A stretch of DNA of 6,761 nt, from assembly GCA_023653245.1 (NCBI GenBank), contig JAMNXK010000113.1:1-6761 (forward strand), written 5' to 3'. Position numbers and translations under genes: made by a program. Positions 1 to 6,549 of this stretch are shown in pieces (position 1 is the first letter of the stretch; the number at the start of each line of letters is the position of its first letter). The stretch is from Tagaea sp. (lineage in GTDB: Bacteria; Pseudomonadota; Alphaproteobacteria; CACIAM-22H2). The notes beneath the pieces were generated by a model. That model was given only the letters and a program-made list of their open reading frames with translations. It ran no database searches and was not told the origin of the DNA.

Positions 1-397
1 AGATGGGCACGCGGCTCGTCGTGGGTCTCGTCGTGGTAGCGGCGAACGGTGGCATCCTTGAGCGTCCGGTTCATGCGCTCGACCTGACCGTTGGTCCAAG
101 GATGCTTCGGCTTGGTCAGGCGATGGTCGATGTCGCTCTGCGCGCACGCGGACTCGAACGCATGCGCCAAGAAACGTTCGCCGTTCTGCATCGCCAGTTT
201 GATGTCCGCTGCGGCCGAGGCGACGTTGCCGGGCGAGGTGAAGTGAGTCCCGTATCATCGCGCGCACGCCACTTGGCCACCGTCTTGGGATTGATCCCGT
301 AACGGCCCGCCAGCTCCCTCAGGCTCGCTTGACTATGTTGTATCGCTCGACGGATCGCCGCCGTCGTCGTGGCGCCGCCGTGTAGAACCAGTCCCAT
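1..397 (-). pseudogene. IS481-family DDE transposase, internally deleted and frameshifted, 3' part beyond window
   Basis: Codons from 397 down to about 260 encode the typical IS481 N-terminus: it opens MGLVLHGGATTT, then has a helix-turn-helix ending in GINPKTVAKW. From 251 to the left edge, in a different frame, the protein resumes at the second catalytic motif region (GTHFTSPGN) and continues with RLTKPKHPWTNGQVERMNR, which carries the catalytic Glu of the DDE triad. Judged against a usual length of roughly 320 residues, something over 100 codons between the HTH and the second Asp motif are missing, with the junction at about 252-259. That loses the first catalytic Asp and probably the second. 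I chose the ATG at 397 over the one at 412 because GGAGGG (405-410) sits 7 nt before it, and the 412 start would place that site inside the gene. The family call is secure; the protein is certainly inactive if the sequence is correct. Confidence 0.85.
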
Positions 398-453
398 AGC
401 GCATCCCTCCATGCCGGAGAAAACAATGCACCATCAAAACCTGGGACTAAACA
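1..453 (-). mobile_element. IS481-family insertion sequence, transposase-start end, running off the left edge
   Basis: The minus strand from about 453 leftward reads as the start of an IS481-like element. It has a terminal TGTTTAGTCCCAGG (440-453), a short leader with a GGAGGG ribosome binding site, then a transposase reading frame. Elements of this family usually begin with TGT at the terminal inverted repeat. I place the outer boundary at 453 on that basis, because the partner repeat lies outside the window and cannot be compared. No target-site duplication can be checked for the same reason. The transposase inside is internally deleted and frameshifted, so the copy cannot move by itself, although its end might still be recognised by a related transposase elsewhere in the genome. 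Confidence 0.72.
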
Positions 454-543
454 TCCAGCGCCGTCGCCAAATTCTTGCTCTTCAGTTCTTCAGGCATGCG
501 CTGGCGTAAGGCGGCCGCGTTGCCAGCGAACGTGGGCCGAGAG

Positions 544-1329
544 TCATTGCGTTCGCGCGGGCCACCCCGGCAGCTGAGCCGTCGAAGTTCCGCCCTTTTC
601 GAGACGCCCTTGGAGGCCGCGCTCCAACTCAGCTTGGATCGCCGTGGCGAACGCCTTCATACCGTCGGCGAAAGCCTTCTTGTCGGGGTGCGCCGCGATT
701 TGAGAGACGGACCAATCGGTCGAATCCCAACGTTCCGCAGGACCCGGATCCATACCCATAACTTGGGGGTTGAACGCGTAGCTGACGGTAATGTAAGGCC
801 CGGAGGCTGTAAGGAAGTGCTCGGAAACGACCCGAAGTTTCGGCAACGTGAGAGAATTCTCCTGCATCCAACTATAGAAATCCTGAAGCGGTTCGTTCGG
901 GTTGTTTGGCGCACTGATGACGTAATGATTGATCTGCCAGCAACGGGCCTCTCTCACATTGAAATTCCGGTCCGACTCATTGTGGAGGACGTTGGTCCGA
1001 TCGCAGATGCCTCGATTGCGAACCCAGCCGTTGCCGCTTCCTTGTCCGCGCAACGGCGCTTGCGCGGTTACGATTCGCGCCATCTGACCATGGGCTTGCT
1101 CCACAAGGAACACGTTGGCGATTCGAATTTGGCCGGTCGCCTCTCGGCCGATCGTCTCGCCGCGACCCGCCAAAACCCAATTGCCCGCCGGCAGCGGAAT
1201 GACAACCGCCCCCAGCTCGAAATGCCCCGCGACCTTCATCCCACGCGGTGCGGTGTGGAGACTCTGCGCTGCCCCGACGCTTGCGAATCAGGCGACGAAC
1301 GCGGTCAGACCAAGCAAGAGCTTCTTCAT
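544..1329 (-). pseudogene. Exported protein of unknown function, broken by a TGA codon in the signal peptide
   Basis: The frame starts at ATG 1329 with MKKLLLGLTAFVA, hits TGA (1288-1290), then continues in the same frame with FASVGAAQS and a 231-residue stretch from ATG 1239 to the stop at 544. Read across the TGA it is a 261-codon gene with a classic Sec signal: Lys-Lys, a hydrophobic core, and a likely cleavage site near VGA/AQS around residues 19-21. AAGGGG (1339-1344) lies 9 nt before ATG 1329, whereas ATG 1239 has no evident binding site. I therefore take 1329 as the ancestral start and the TGA as a disabling change. The mature part has two cysteines (in ICDRTN and ARCWQINH) that could form a disulfide, and a C-terminal helix-like region (DKKAFADGMKAFATAIQAEL). 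I do not recognise the family. The opposite strand is also open here, but its translation is Arg-rich and improbable. Translation from 1239 would give an unexported product. A sequencing error or readthrough cannot be excluded. Confidence 0.6.
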
Positions 1330-1334
1330 CGGAC

Positions 1335-1355
1335 GGCGCCCCTTGGGGTTGCGCC
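1335..1355 (-). promoter_or_regulatory. Imperfect palindrome covering the ribosome binding site of the gene at 1329
   Basis: GGCGC and GCGCC arms flank a CCCCTTGGGG core. On the transcript, GGCG can pair with CGCC and CCC with GGG, with a CAA bulge. That would tuck the AAGGGG Shine-Dalgarno (1339-1344) into a short hairpin. It could reduce translation, act as a protein-binding operator, or be chance in G+C-rich DNA. No known regulator site is recognised. Confidence 0.3.
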
Positions 1356-1391
1356 AACGTCACGCCACATTAAAAAATACATATAGCAAAT

Positions 1392-1419
1392 ATTTTATGC
1401 CACAACGCTCTCGTTTAAA
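1392..1419 (-). promoter_or_regulatory. Candidate sigma-70-type promoter for the gene starting at 1329
   Basis: Within an AT-rich pocket (about 1368-1420) that stands out from its surroundings, the minus strand carries TTTAAA (1414-1419) as a -35-like hexamer. After a 16-nt spacer comes TAAAAT (1392-1397), five of six matches to the -10 consensus. Transcription would start near 1385, leaving a leader of about 55 nt before ATG 1329. The position fits well, but the -35 match is modest (four of six). Confidence 0.35.
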
Positions 1420-1729
1420 GCGAAAGTGAGTTTTCCGGGGGCGATTTCTTCAACTCTTGGCGTTGCGACGGAAAGTTTTGCGCCGCCGCGCTCGACATAG
1501 CACGGCTTTCGAGTTGGGCAAGTGTCGCCCTCCTGATGACGTCGTGCCGGTCCGGTATGTCATCGGGATTTGAGCCACCGGGCGCGGTAACTGGCGACCC
1601 CGACCCGTCCTCCGCCGCCAATGCCTGTTCGGACGCCCGGCCGGATGGCATTGCGCGCGCCGAAACGCTCTTGCCGAAAATTGCTTTAGGTCTAAAGTAT
1701 ATGCCGGGACGATCCGGGAGACCAGGGCC
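1420..1729. other. Intergenic region between divergent genes, no gene seen
   Basis: The two flanking genes are divergent, with start codons at 1329 (-) and 1730 (+), and 1330-1391 is the minus gene's leader. In 1420-1729 I see no convincing coding frame. Open frames crossing it are continuations of antisense frames of the fusion gene and have no binding site of their own. A loose dyad (GATGAC at 1535-1540, GTCATC at 1559-1564, around a CCGGTCCGG core) is the only other structure noted. The 1671-1698 segment holds a promoter candidate for the fusion gene. Confidence 0.5.
1671..1698 (+). promoter_or_regulatory. Candidate promoter for the monooxygenase/reductase fusion gene
   Basis: TTGCCG (1671-1676) and TAAAGT (1693-1698) are separated by 16 nt and each match four of six consensus positions. 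The surrounding 20 or so bases are noticeably AT-richer than the flanks. The start of transcription would fall near 1705, about 25 nt before ATG 1730. GGGAG (1716-1720) lies 9 nt before the start codon as its ribosome binding site. Confidence 0.3.
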
Positions 1730-3979
1730 ATGAAAATCGTCAGCATCGGCGGCGGACCGGCGGGGCTTTACCTCGCCATCTTGATGAAAAAGGCGGATCC
1801 CGCGCACGACATCACGGTCGTCGAGCGCAACAAGCCGGGCGATACGTTCGGCTTCGGCGTCGTGTTCTCGGACGAGACGCTGGGGAATTTCGCCGACGCG
1901 GATCCCGAAAGCTACGAAGCCATCACCGCCGCCTTCGCGCATTGGACCGACATCGACATCCATTTCGGCGGCCATGTCGTGACCTCGACCGGGCACGGCT
2001 TCTCGGGGATGTCGCGCGTCAAGCTGCTCGACATCCTGTCCGCGCGCGCCAAGGCGCTGGGGGTGAAGTTCGAGTACGAGCGCGACGTCAAGGACGTGCG
2101 CGAATTCCCCGGCGCGGATCTGATCCTGGCGGCGGACGGCGTGAACTCGGCGATCCGCGCAAAATACGAAGACCGCTTCGAGCCGTCGCTCGATTGGCGG
2201 CGCAACAAGTTCGTGTGGCTGGGCACGACGCGCCCGCATCCGGCCTTCACCTTCCATTTCAAGGAGCACGCGAGCGGGATGTTCCGCGTGCACGCCTACC
2301 AATACGACAAGTCGCACTCGACCTTCATCGTCGAGACGTCGGAAGCGACGTGGAAGCGCGCGGGCCTCGACAAGGCGAGCGAGGCCGAGACGCTGGCGTT
2401 CTGCGATGCGCTGTTCGCCGCGGAGCTCGCGGGCCACGGCTTGATCGCCAACCGCTCGATCTGGCGCACCTTCCCGACGATCAGCTGCGCGCACTGGCAT
2501 TTCGACAACGTCGTGCTGATGGGCGACGCGGTGCACACCGCGCATTTCTCGATCGGGTCGGGCACCAAGCTCGCCATGGAGGATTCGATCGAGCTCGCCA
2601 AGGCGCTGCGCGCGCACGGCTCGGTGCGCGACGCGCTCGCCGCCTACGAAGCCGTGCGCAAGCCGCAGACCGAATCGACTCAGCGCGCGGCGCAAACCTC
2701 GCTCGAATGGTTCGAAGAGACCGAGCGCTATCGCGGCCTCGATCCGCTCGATTTCGCGTTCTCGATGCTCACGCGCTCGATGCGCATCACCCACACGAAT
2801 CTGAAGCTGCGCGACCCGGCGCTGGTGGCCAAGGTCGATGCGCGCTTCGCCGCGCGCGCGGCCGCAGGGAGCGGTCTCGACGTGCCGCCCGCGACGCCGC
2901 CGATGTTCGCACCCTTCAAGCTGCGCGACATGACGCTGCCCAACCGCATCGTCGTCTCGCCGATGTGCCAGTACTCGTCCGAAGACGGCATGCCCAACGA
3001 CTGGCATCTGGTGCATCTGGGCAGCCGCGCGCTCGGCGGCGCCGGTCTCATCATGACCGAGATGACCGATGTGAGTGCCGAAGGCCGCATCACGCCGGGC
3101 TGCGCCGGGCTCTACACGGACGAGCACGCCGCCGCGTGGCAGCGCGCGGTCGAATTCGTGCATGCGCACAGCCCGGCCAAGATCGGCATCCAGCTGGCGC
3201 ATGCGGGGCGCAAGGGCTCGACCAAGAAAGCCTGGGAAGGGATCGACGATCCACTGCCCGAAGGAAATTGGCCGCTGATCGCCGCTTCGCCCTTGCCCTA
3301 CAAGAAGGGCAGCCAGACGCCCCGCGAGATGACCCGCGCCGATATGGACATGGTGAAAGCCGATTTCGTGCGCGCGGCGAAGCTCGCGACGCGCGCCGGC
3401 TTCGACATGCTCGAACTGCACATGGCGCACGGCTATCTGCTCGCGACGTTCCTGTCGCCGCTGACCAACCGGCGCGGCGACGAATATGGCGGCGCGCTCG
3501 AAAACCGCCTGCGCTATCCGCTCGAAGTGTTCGACGCGGTGCGCGCGGCGTGGCCTTCCGCCAAGCCGATTTCGGTGCGCATCTCGGCGACCGATTGGAA
3601 GGCAGGCGGCACGACGCCGGGCGACGCGGTCGGCATCGCCAAGGCGCTCAAGGCGCATGGCTGCGACATCGTCGACGTCTCGACCGGCCAAACGGTCGAC
3701 GACGACGCGCCCGTCTACGGCCGACTCTATCAGACGCCCTTCGCCGACCGCATAAGGCACGAGGCGGGGATTCCGACCATGACGGTCGGCGCCATCTCGA
3801 CCTGGGCGGACGCCAACACGATCCTGGCGGCGGGGCGTGCGGATCTGTGCGTGCTCGCGCGCGCGCATCTGTTCGATCCGTACTGGACGCGCCACGCCGC
3901 CCAGGAGCAGGGCCACGACCTGCCCTGGCCGAAGCCCTACGAATCCGTGCGCCGCTACGCCCCGCGCCCGAGCCGGTGA
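1730..3979 (+). CDS. Bifunctional FAD monooxygenase / old-yellow-enzyme reductase (2-aminobenzoyl-CoA monooxygenase/reductase; salicylyl-CoA 5-hydroxylase type)
   Basis: This is a 749-residue two-domain flavoenzyme. Residues 1-370 form a class A flavoprotein monooxygenase, with the FAD-binding IGGGPAGLY (6-14), the ADGVNSAIR motif (135-143) that contacts FAD and NAD(P)H, and [16 protein letters not shown] (263-278) binding the FAD ribityl chain. After a Pro/Ala-rich linker (about 375-392), residues 393-745 form a YqjM-like old yellow enzyme: PMCQYSS (411-417, with Cys413 and Tyr415), Gln488 in [10 protein letters not shown], the His564/His567/Tyr569 substrate triad in HMAHGYL, and the FMN-phosphate region TVGAISTW to [18 protein letters not shown] (685-719). 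The same architecture is known from Azoarcus evansii 2-aminobenzoyl-CoA monooxygenase/reductase. That cytosolic enzyme 5-hydroxylates the CoA thioester and then reduces the ring in aerobic anthranilate breakdown. Length is close to, slightly under, the family norm. The gene stands alone on its strand and ends 4 nt from the convergent neighbour. Salicylyl-CoA or another aryl-CoA is an alternative substrate. Confidence 0.93.
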   Translation: MKIVSIGGGPAGLYLAILMKKADPAHDITVVERNKPGDTFGFGVVFSDETLGNFADADPESYEAITAAFAHWTDIDIHFGGHVVTSTGHGFSGMSRVKLLDILSARAKALGVKFEYERDVKDVREFPGADLILAADGVNSAIRAKYEDRFEPSLDWRRNKFVWLGTTRPHPAFTFHFKEHASGMFRVHAYQYDKSHSTFIVETSEATWKRAGLDKASEAETLAFCDALFAAELAGHGLIANRSIWRTFPTISCAHWHFDNVVLMGDAVHTAHFSIGSGTKLAMEDSIELAKALRAHGSVRDALAAYEAVRKPQTESTQRAAQTSLEWFEETERYRGLDPLDFAFSMLTRSMRITHTNLKLRDPALVAKVDARFAARAAAGSGLDVPPATPPMFAPFKLRDMTLPNRIVVSPMCQYSSEDGMPNDWHLVHLGSRALGGAGLIMTEMTDVSAEGRITPGCAGLYTDEHAAAWQRAVEFVHAHSPAKIGIQLAHAGRKGSTKKAWEGIDDPLPEGNWPLIAASPLPYKKGSQTPREMTRADMDMVKADFVRAAKLATRAGFDMLELHMAHGYLLATFLSPLTNRRGDEYGGALENRLRYPLEVFDAVRAAWPSAKPISVRISATDWKAGGTTPGDAVGIAKALKAHGCDIVDVSTGQTVDDDAPVYGRLYQTPFADRIRHEAGIPTMTVGAISTWADANTILAAGRADLCVLARAHLFDPYWTRHAAQEQGHDLPWPKPYESVRRYAPRPSR

Positions 3980-3983
3980 ACGC

Positions 3984-5342
3984 TTAGCGCGCGTTCAGGA
4001 GTTCGGGCACGCGCAGCAAGATCAGCTCGTTGTCGTCCGCACGGGTGAGGAAGCGGCCGGCCGAGAAGGGCAGGTTGTTGTCGTTGCCGACGATAATGTG
4101 CTCGGCGTCGACCACGTCCACGTTCTCGATGGTGAAGAACGGGAAGGTCAGTTTGCCGTTGGCCCCGCCCTGGCGCGCGCGGTTTTGCGGATCGGCGATG
4201 TCCATGAGGTCGATATGGCCGAGCTTGCGCAAGGCGCCGCCATCGGCCACGCCCTCGAAGCTCACCACGTAAACGCGTTTGAAGCGCGCGGGGGCCGCGA
4301 AGCAGGTGGGGGCGGGCGCGTTGGCGGGGCAGGCTTGCGCGGGATCGCCCTCGGCGTTGTCGCGCTCGATCACCAGCGCGCGCGTCGCGTCGATCATGTT
4401 GAAATCGCCGATCGCGTTGCCGTTGATTTCGAGCGGGTAGCGGAAGCTGCGCCCGGTCCAGCGCGCGGCGGCGACGTCGAACTCGATCACCCGCAGGAAT
4501 TCGCGCCCGTTCTCCGCTTCCGCGCGGCCGTCGACGAAGACCGGGCCTTCGAGCATCGCATAGAGCATCCGCCCGTCGGGCGAGGCGGCCATGCCTTCGT
4601 AACCGCGCGAGCGGCCGAGATTGAAGTCGATGGCACCGCCCGGCGCGCCCGGCGTGCGGACGGCGGGATGGTCGGGCGAGCGCACCGGCCGTCCGCCGAG
4701 CTCGGTCGCCCACACGCCGGTCACCTTGCCCTGGCGGTCGGCGCGGATCAGATAGGGGCCGAATTCCTCGCCGAACCAGAACGAATCGCCGATCGGCTGG
4801 ATCGATTCGAGATCGAAATCCGCACCCGTGAGATAGCGCTTCGCCGTCCCTTCGGCGACGATCGGGAACGGCACGAGGCGGTCGGGATCGTGCAGGAAGA
4901 TCGTCTCCATCCGCTCGACCGCACCGGTCTGGAAGTTCGGGCGGATGCGATGGAACATCAGCATCGCGTCGGCGGAGTTCGCCTTCGAGCCGAAGCCGTT
5001 GTCGGTCAGCGTCCAATAGGTGCCGTCGCCGATGCGCTTGATCCCGGAGAAGCCTTGCACCGGCTGGCCTTCGAACGGGAAGGAGAGGCCGGTGGGCCGC
5101 GCGCCCGCACCCGTTCCGGACATGCCGGGCACGCTGGCCAAGCGCTCGTTGCGCGTATTGCCCGGCCCGGCGAACTTGCCCGAGACCTTGAACGCGTCGG
5201 GCGCGTCGGCGGGGGCGGGGATCAGCGTGTTCGCCGGCAGGATCGCGTGGCCCGCGAGGGTCGCGGGGAAGCGCTGATCGGCGAGCGCGGGCGCGGCGGC
5301 GAGCAGGGCGGCGACGGAAACGGCAAGGATCGAACGGCGCAT
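3984..5342 (-). CDS. Exported phytase-like esterase-family protein (PF13449-type beta-propeller)
   Basis: This 452-residue protein starts with a clear Sec signal peptide (MRRSILAVSVAALLAAAPALA, then DQRFP; cleavage after residue 21), so it should act in the periplasm or outside. The mature part fits the 'esterase-like activity of phytase' family. Signatures, in order, are GFSGIKRIGDGTYWTLTDNG (97-116), DLESIQPIGDSFWFGEEFGP (177-196), RGYEGMAASPDGRMLYAMLE (246-265), IGDFNMIDATRALVIERDN (311-329) and IENVDVVDAEHIIVGNDNN (405-423). These evenly spaced blocks suit a beta-propeller with acidic, probably metal-binding loops. The pair Cys338/Cys347 could form a disulfide in an insert. The start is fixed by AAGGAG 6 nt upstream and by the signal peptide. 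It is the last gene of the minus-strand run, 46 nt after the DUF1289 gene. Family members are named by homology; the true substrate (phosphoester or other) is unknown. Confidence 0.88.
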   Translation of the reverse strand: MRRSILAVSVAALLAAAPALADQRFPATLAGHAILPANTLIPAPADAPDAFKVSGKFAGPGNTRNERLASVPGMSGTGAGARPTGLSFPFEGQPVQGFSGIKRIGDGTYWTLTDNGFGSKANSADAMLMFHRIRPNFQTGAVERMETIFLHDPDRLVPFPIVAEGTAKRYLTGADFDLESIQPIGDSFWFGEEFGPYLIRADRQGKVTGVWATELGGRPVRSPDHPAVRTPGAPGGAIDFNLGRSRGYEGMAASPDGRMLYAMLEGPVFVDGRAEAENGREFLRVIEFDVAAARWTGRSFRYPLEINGNAIGDFNMIDATRALVIERDNAEGDPAQACPANAPAPTCFAAPARFKRVYVVSFEGVADGGALRKLGHIDLMDIADPQNRARQGGANGKLTFPFFTIENVDVVDAEHIIVGNDNNLPFSAGRFLTRADDNELILLRVPELLNAR

Positions 5343-5388
5343 GGGCGACTCCTTTTGGATGACGCCGCGATGTTCGCCGTCGCCCGCG

Positions 5389-5562
5389 TCAATCCGATGA
5401 AGCCGCCGTGACGCTTCGCGGATCGGCGAGTCGCGCCAGGATCGCGTCGCGCTCGTCGTCGGAATACGAAGTCCACAGGCGGATTTCGCGCGCGCTGCGC
5501 CCGCAGCCTTCGCAAATATTGCGGCCGTCGAGCCGGCAGATCTTCACGCACGGGGATTTCAT
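5389..5562 (-). CDS. DUF1289 small cysteine-rich protein
   Basis: This is a 57-residue protein that opens MKSPCVKICRLDG. It has the four-cysteine pattern of DUF1289: Cys5, Cys9, Cys17 and Cys20, the last two in ICEGCGRSAREIRLW (16-30), matching the family core C-x2-C-x-R-x3-E-I-x2-W. Four closely spaced cysteines suggest a small metal-binding (zinc or iron-sulfur) fold; that is inference, as the family has no firmly established role. The ATG lies 6 nt after the stop of the upstream reductase, with GAGG 4 nt before it, which indicates coupled translation in the same transcript. The usual family size is similarly small. Function in this operon is unknown; DUF1289 genes are common in proteobacteria beside unrelated metabolic genes, so the neighbours say little about its job. 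Confidence 0.88.
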   Translation of the reverse strand: MKSPCVKICRLDGRNICEGCGRSAREIRLWTSYSDDERDAILARLADPRSVTAASSD

Positions 5563-5568
5563 GGCGCC

Positions 5569-6549
5569 TCAGTAAACCCCCGCCACGCGCGCGCGCTGGC
5601 GGACCAGCGCCAGGACCATGCGGCAGGCGGGCATGGCGGCGTCCACCAGTTCGCCCATCTCGACCACGGCACCCAGCAGCGCGTCGATCTCCATCGGCTT
5701 CTTGGCTTCGAGATCCTGGAGCATCGAGGTCTTGTGCGCGCCGACTTCCTTCGCACCCTCGATGCGCTTGTCGACGTCGATGCCGAATTTGACGCCGAGC
5801 TTTTCGCCGACCTCCTGGGCTTCGAGCATCATCGTGCGCGCGACGTGCCGCGTCCCGGGATCGCCGGTGACGATGTCGAGTGTGGCCCCGGTCAACGCCG
5901 AGAGCGGGTTGAAGCACAGATTGCCCCAGAGCTTGACCCACATGTCGTCGCGGATGCGCGGGCGGATCGGCGCCTTGAGCCCCGCTTTGATCATGAGTTC
6001 GGAGAGCGCGGCGGCGCGCTCGCTTTTCGAGCCGTCGGGTTCGCCCAACGTGAACCGATTCGAATAGGTGTGCTCGATCACGCCGGGGGCGAGGATATTG
6101 GCGGCCGGATAGACCACGCAGCCGATCGCGCGCTCGGGGCCGAGCTTGGTCCACAAGACGCCGCCCGGATCCACGCTTTCGAGGCGCTTGCCGTCGTGCG
6201 GCCCGCCATGTTTGTGGAAATACCAATAGGGCACGCCGTTCATCGCGGTGACGAGGGCGGTCTTGGGCCCGAGCAAGGCCGCGACTTGATCGACCGCCGC
6301 GACCAGCCCGTGCGCCTTCAAGCTCACGATCACGAAATCCTGCTCGCCGGCTTCCTTTGGATCGCCGGCGAAATTCGCGTCGGTCACGACACTTTCGCTG
6401 CCTTCGGAAATCAGCTTGATGCCGTTCTCTTTCATCGCGGCCAGATGCGCACCGCGCGCGAAAAACGTCACCCGCGCCCCGGCCTGGGCGAATTTCACGC
6501 CCATATAGCCGCCGATCGCACCCGCCCCGAAAATGAGAACGCGGTTCAC
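5569..6549 (-). CDS. Ketopantoate reductase (PanE/ApbA) family NADP-dependent dehydrogenase
   Basis: This 326-residue cytosolic oxidoreductase has the nucleotide-binding GAGAIGGYMG (8-17) at its N-terminus and the NGVPYW loop (104-109). Its C-terminal helical domain carries DDMWVKLWGNLCFNPLSALTG (201-221). Lys206, Asn210, Asn214, Ser275 and Glu287 keep the spacing of the E. coli PanE residues Lys176, Asn180, Asn184, Ser244 and Glu256, so the catalytic machinery looks complete. Known members reduce 2-dehydropantoate to pantoate with NADPH in CoA biosynthesis. The family also holds many paralogues acting on other 2-keto or 3-hydroxy acids. The gene begins with GTG, and that codon overlaps the TGA of the upstream acyl-CoA ligase by 4 nt (6546-6549), so the two are translationally coupled. 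Pairing with a CoA ligase rather than panB/panC makes a catabolic or paralogous substrate as likely as ketopantoate. At 326 residues it is a little longer than E. coli PanE (about 300). Confidence 0.9.
   Translation of the reverse strand: MNRVLIFGAGAIGGYMGVKFAQAGARVTFFARGAHLAAMKENGIKLISEGSESVVTDANFAGDPKEAGEQDFVIVSLKAHGLVAAVDQVAALLGPKTALVTAMNGVPYWYFHKHGGPHDGKRLESVDPGGVLWTKLGPERAIGCVVYPAANILAPGVIEHTYSNRFTLGEPDGSKSERAAALSELMIKAGLKAPIRPRIRDDMWVKLWGNLCFNPLSALTGATLDIVTGDPGTRHVARTMMLEAQEVGEKLGVKFGIDVDKRIEGAKEVGAHKTSMLQDLEAKKPMEIDALLGAVVEMGELVDAAMPACRMVLALVRQRARVAGVY

Noticed and set aside
454..543. Short minus-strand open frame (with RQRMPEELKSKNLATALD) running into the IS end
   Set aside because: It looks protein-like but is only about 30 codons between the upstream stop and the IS, has no start or binding site of its own, and is not recognisable. 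It could be a gene tail cut by the IS or chance.
526..556. Inverted repeat GCGAACG / CGTTCGC around the stop of the broken gene as a terminator
   Set aside because: The arms are perfect over 7 bp, but the loop is 17 nt and no T-run follows on the minus strand, so an intrinsic terminator is not supported.
475..1386. 303-codon plus-strand frame opposite the broken exported-protein gene
   Set aside because: Arg- and Pro-rich translation, no ribosome binding site and no motif. The minus-strand frame has a signal peptide, a ribosome binding site, a promoter and normal composition.
1450..1746. 98-codon minus-strand frame in the gap before the fusion gene
   Set aside because: Its start lies inside the fusion gene's 5' end. 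The translation is Arg-rich, no binding site precedes it, and no family is recognisable.
1415..3916. Very long open frame antisense to the fusion gene (over 800 codons, minus strand)
   Set aside because: Its translation is dominated by Arg, Ala, His and Gly with no recognisable motif. It mirrors the codon bias of the well-supported flavoenzyme on the plus strand, a common artefact in G+C-rich DNA.
3837..5411. 524-codon plus-strand frame across the phytase-like gene
   Set aside because: Antisense shadow of the phytase-like gene. The minus-strand product has a signal peptide, an AAGGAG site and family signatures throughout.
5222..6226. 334-codon minus-strand frame overlapping the reductase and DUF1289 genes
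   Set aside because: Arg-rich out-of-frame reading of two well-identified genes, with no motif of its own.
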